Part shown: positions 4,674 through 6,865 of the stretch, piece after piece | How positions within the stretch are numbered: the first letter of the stretch is position 1 | How the letters are laid out: each line of letters opens with the position of its first letter | Source: Synergistales bacterium Syner_01 | Lineage (GTDB): Bacteria; Synergistota; Synergistia; Synergistales; Aminobacteriaceae | Assembly: GCA_001604435.1 (NCBI GenBank) | Contig: LVBO01000370.1 | Location: 1 to 6,865, forward strand | DNA: 6,865 nt | Direction of reading: 5' to 3' | Notes under the pieces: generated by a model | Seen by the model: only the letters and a program-made list of their open reading frames with translations | Told to the model about the DNA's origin: nothing | Database searches by the model: none | Translations under genes and position numbers: made by a program

Positions 4674-6689
4674 TTAGAACACGACTCCTTCAAGGCGGCG
4701 CTGCAGAACGCGTCTGAGGCTCCATGCGTCCACAGGCTTGGTAATGAAATCGTCCATTCCGTTCTTGAGGCAGAATGTTCGCGTTTCTTTCTGGACATCG
4801 GCGGTGACTGCAATAATCGGAATTCCGGCCTTCGCCGCTCCCCCGGAGGAGGTTCTTTCAAGCGCACGTATTTCCGCTACCGCCTCGCACCCGTCCTTCA
4901 GCGGCATCTGGAGATCCACAAAGATGATATCGGGCGCCTCGCTTTTGAAATAGCGGACGGCTTCTTCCCCGTCGGAAGCTTCAAGAATGCGGGACCCGGG
5001 GACGAGCTTGGAGATGAGGATTCGCAGCAATCGTCGATTGAGCCGCTGGTCCTCGGCGATGAGGACGACGGCGGGGCGGCCGGTCCGCAACGGAAGTGGA
5101 GCTCCGCTGGGCGGAAGCAGGCTCGTCCGCTCTTCGTCCGTCTTTTCTTCCGGTTCGGCGTCGCATCGTGCGCACAGGGAGAAGAAGAAGCGGCTTCCCT
5201 GCCCGGGAGCGCTTTCCAGCTGCAAGCGGCTGTCCATCTTTTGCAGCAGCGCTTCGCAGATCGTGATGCCGAGCCCGACGCCGCCGTATTTTCTGGTGTT
5301 GGAGGCGTCGGCCTGGTAAAACGGCTCGAAGAGCTTGTGATGCACCTTCGGATCGATGCCTATGCCGGTGTCTCTGACGGAGAACGTATAGACGCATCGC
5401 CCGGCTTCGAGCGAAGCGAACTGAAGCGCAAGCTCGACGAACCCCTTTTCGGTGAACTTGACGGCGTTGCCCAGCAGGTTCACCAACACCTGCTTCAGAC
5501 GGAGAGGATCGACGACCGCGTATCGCGGCGTCCCCTCTTCGATGCGAAGGCCGAGGCGAAGATCCTTCTGCAGGGCGTTGCCGCGGACGGCGTCCACCGC
5601 CTTCCGCATAACCTCGAACACGTCGCTCTGGACGTATTCGAGGTCGAACCGGTCGGACTCGATCTTCGAGATGTCCAGCACCTCGCTGATGACCTCAAGG
5701 AGCGTGTAGGCGGACGTCCTGATATAGCCGAGATATTCCCGCTGCAGGTCGTCGAGGGGCGTGTCCGCGAGCAGTTCGAGAAAGCCTATAGCGCCGTTGA
5801 GCGGCGTGCGGAGCTCGTGGCTGGTATTCGCCAGGAAAGCGGTCTTCGCCTTGCTGGCGGCTTCGGCCTGTCGACCAAGCCATTCCGCGTTCTCCTTGGC
5901 CGCCCGGAGCGCGTCCTCGGCCCGTTTGCGCTCGGTGATGTCCTCGGCCGAGCAGACGACGTACTCCACGCCGCCGTCGCCGCGCAGTTTCGGGGATTTG
6001 TAGATCGAGAGGAGACGCTGCTCGCCGGAGGCCGAAGGCAGCCACTCTTCGACGGTGAGCGGTTCCCCCGAGGCGAAGACCCTCCTCGTGCTCTCTCGGC
6101 GTCGCTCGACGATCTCTTTCGGAAAGACGTCGTACATGTTCCTGAAGGAGAGCTCTTCCTGGTTGAATCCGTGGAACGCCGCATGCGCTTTGTTGACGGC
6201 GCCGTAGGTATGTTCGTCGGTCAGATACCATACCTGCGTCCGGATGTTGTCGAGCAGGATGCTCCGGTCTTCGAGAATACGCCGCTCGGTTTCCAGCTCT
6301 CCGAAGAGCCGTCCCAGCGTCTCCGGCAGCTTGTCCAACAGCTCGGAGTTCTTCACCAGATAGTCGAAGGCGCCCAGCTTCATCATCCGCACCGCGAGCT
6401 GCTCGTCTCCTTGCCCGGTCATGATGATGAACGGGGCCGCCCCACCGCGCTCCTTCAGCAGCGCGATCAACTCCTGTCCGGACATGTCGGGCAGATTGTG
6501 ATCGATCAGGAGCGCCGCTCCCGGCCGTTCGAAGGCTTTTTCCGCGGCCTCGCGTCCGAGGGACGCGTCCTGGACATCGTACCCGGCTCTGCGCAGCCTC
6601 CCGACGATCAGGCTCCGCAAGTCCTCGTTATCTTCTACGACGAGAACGTTTCCCGCCGGGGCTTCCCCGTGCTCGGTGCGTCCGTTCAT
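4674..6689 (-). CDS. Soluble hybrid histidine kinase REC-PAS-HisKA-HATPase-REC
   Basis: 671 residues from ATG 6689, chosen because GGAGG lies eight nt upstream; a longer in-frame start at 6824 would add 45 Arg-rich residues lying wholly antisense-free but over the upstream gene's coding end. REC1 (14-130): acidic pair Glu19-Asp20, phospho-acceptor Asp63, Thr91, Lys113 (followed by Asn, not Pro). PAS (about 140-255), then a coiled linker. HisKA with His291 in NTSHELRTPLNG. HATPase with Asn408 (LVNLLGNAVKF), DTGIGI (440-445), FEPFYQ (454-459) and GGVGLGI (469-475). REC2 (540-667): Glu545-Asp546, Asp592, Thr629, Lys651. All phosphotransfer residues are present. No membrane segment or signal peptide, so it acts in the cytoplasm. 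A receiver at both ends suggests REC1 modulates the kinase in response to another histidine kinase, while His291 passes phosphate to REC2 and from there to a separate HPt protein not seen here. It is co-transcribed with the response regulator upstream (20-nt gap). The PAS ligand and final output are unknown. Confidence 0.94.
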   Translation of the reverse strand: MNGRTEHGEAPAGNVLVVEDNEDLRSLIVGRLRRAGYDVQDASLGREAAEKAFERPGAALLIDHNLPDMSGQELIALLKERGGAAPFIIMTGQGDEQLAVRMMKLGAFDYLVKNSELLDKLPETLGRLFGELETERRILEDRSILLDNIRTQVWYLTDEHTYGAVNKAHAAFHGFNQEELSFRNMYDVFPKEIVERRRESTRRVFASGEPLTVEEWLPSASGEQRLLSIYKSPKLRGDGGVEYVVCSAEDITERKRAEDALRAAKENAEWLGRQAEAASKAKTAFLANTSHELRTPLNGAIGFLELLADTPLDDLQREYLGYIRTSAYTLLEVISEVLDISKIESDRFDLEYVQSDVFEVMRKAVDAVRGNALQKDLRLGLRIEEGTPRYAVVDPLRLKQVLVNLLGNAVKFTEKGFVELALQFASLEAGRCVYTFSVRDTGIGIDPKVHHKLFEPFYQADASNTRKYGGVGLGITICEALLQKMDSRLQLESAPGQGSRFFFSLCARCDAEPEEKTDEERTSLLPPSGAPLPLRTGRPAVVLIAEDQRLNRRLLRILISKLVPGSRILEASDGEEAVRYFKSEAPDIIFVDLQMPLKDGCEAVAEIRALERTSSGGAAKAGIPIIAVTADVQKETRTFCLKNGMDDFITKPVDAWSLRRVLQRRLEGVVF

Positions 6690-6697
6690 ACCTTCGT

Positions 6698-6702
6698 CCT
6701 CC
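6698..6702 (-). promoter_or_regulatory. Shine-Dalgarno deciding the hybrid kinase start
   Basis: GGAGG on the minus strand, eight nt before the ATG at 6689 and in the short gap after the upstream regulator's stop codon. This favours translation from 6689, with REC1 starting soon after, over the longer frame from 6824. Confidence 0.8.
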
Positions 6703-6709
6703 GCCGCTT

Positions 6710-6865
6710 TCAGCGTACGCCGTTCACCTGAGGCACCTGCACGACGGCGAGGAAGAGCCCCAGCTGGCGAACGGCGTTGACGAAAGCATCGTACTCCACG
6801 GGTTTCGTGATGTAGCAGCTGCATCCGAGCGCATGACAGTGCTCCACTTCGCGCGGGTCGTCGGT
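6710..6865 (-). CDS. CheY/Rcp1-like response regulator, C-terminal part only
   Basis: The 51 C-terminal residues are in the window, ending at TGA 6710-6712; the rest lies beyond 6865. Seen: the last part of a receiver domain, HALGCSCYITKPVEYDAFV, with the conserved Lys-Pro pair (Lys21 of the fragment) that contacts the phosphorylated Asp in receivers. It is followed by the final helix VNAVRQLGLFLAVVQVP and a short tail with no output domain. The LGLF/VVQVP ending is like the single-domain Rcp1 type, which is often paired with a PAS- or phytochrome-type histidine kinase. The gene ends 20 nt before the hybrid kinase start, so the two form one operon; the regulator could receive phosphate from His291 of the kinase or act through its receiver. 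The N-terminal acidic pocket and phospho-acceptor Asp are outside the window. Confidence 0.85.
   Translation of the reverse strand, partial: TDDPREVEHCHALGCSCYITKPVEYDAFVNAVRQLGLFLAVVQVPQVNGVR

Noticed and set aside
4590..6731. A 713-codon open frame on the plus strand opposite the hybrid kinase
   Set aside because: It mirrors the kinase gene almost base for base, its protein shows no recognisable domain, and long antisense frames are expected from GC-rich codon use.
6690..6824. A 45-residue N-terminal extension of the hybrid kinase
   Set aside because: It overlaps the coding end of the upstream response regulator in another frame, is Arg-rich and unlike any domain, and the good Shine-Dalgarno belongs to the ATG at 6689.
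1..6865. CRISPR array, tRNA, rRNA, transposase or phage gene
   Set aside because: No spaced repeat array, cloverleaf, insertion-sequence ends or mobile-element protein could be seen on either strand.

Overview
The window is GC-rich bacterial DNA with signalling genes typical of a Gram-negative cell: a membrane sensor with a periplasmic domain and a phosphorelay kinase. No rRNA or marker gene fixes the taxon. The style of the iron-type ABC permease and of the REC-PAS-kinase-REC protein would suit an anaerobe such as a member of Synergistota, but that is a low-confidence inference. All intact genes lie on the minus strand. The plus strand carries only decayed transport genes.

Left part (1-820, minus): the first 273 codons of a ketopantoate-reductase-family (PanE/ApbA) oxidoreductase. 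It has a strong Shine-Dalgarno, a leader hairpin and a good sigma70-type promoter at 877-905. Its 3' end lies beyond the window.

Decayed region (about 974-1583, plus): three consecutive fragments of a ferric-iron-type ABC importer operon. They are the last ~38 residues of a substrate-binding protein, the first ~39 residues of an ATPase cut inside Walker A, and a permease reduced to two short blocks joined in frame. The fragments keep operon order, an intact ribosome binding site and a final intrinsic terminator (1609-1638). The region therefore looks like an operon shortened by several internal deletions, unless it is an assembly artefact.

Middle (1700-4345, minus): a full-length CHASE4-HAMP-PAS-GGDEF-EAL membrane protein. 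The GGDEF domain has lost key residues while the EAL domain keeps its whole active site, so a c-di-GMP phosphodiesterase is the best prediction. Its 328-nt upstream region holds a candidate promoter with a palindrome in the spacer, short direct repeats and the terminator of the next operon.

Right part (4674-6865, minus): a two-gene signalling operon. The first gene is a CheY/Rcp1-like response regulator, of which only the C-terminus is in the window. Twenty nt later comes a soluble hybrid histidine kinase (REC-PAS-HisKA-HATPase-REC) ending at a very strong terminator (4605-4641). The regulator, the kinase and the c-di-GMP enzyme are neighbours in the same direction, so a functional link is plausible, but a terminator and a separate promoter divide the two units.
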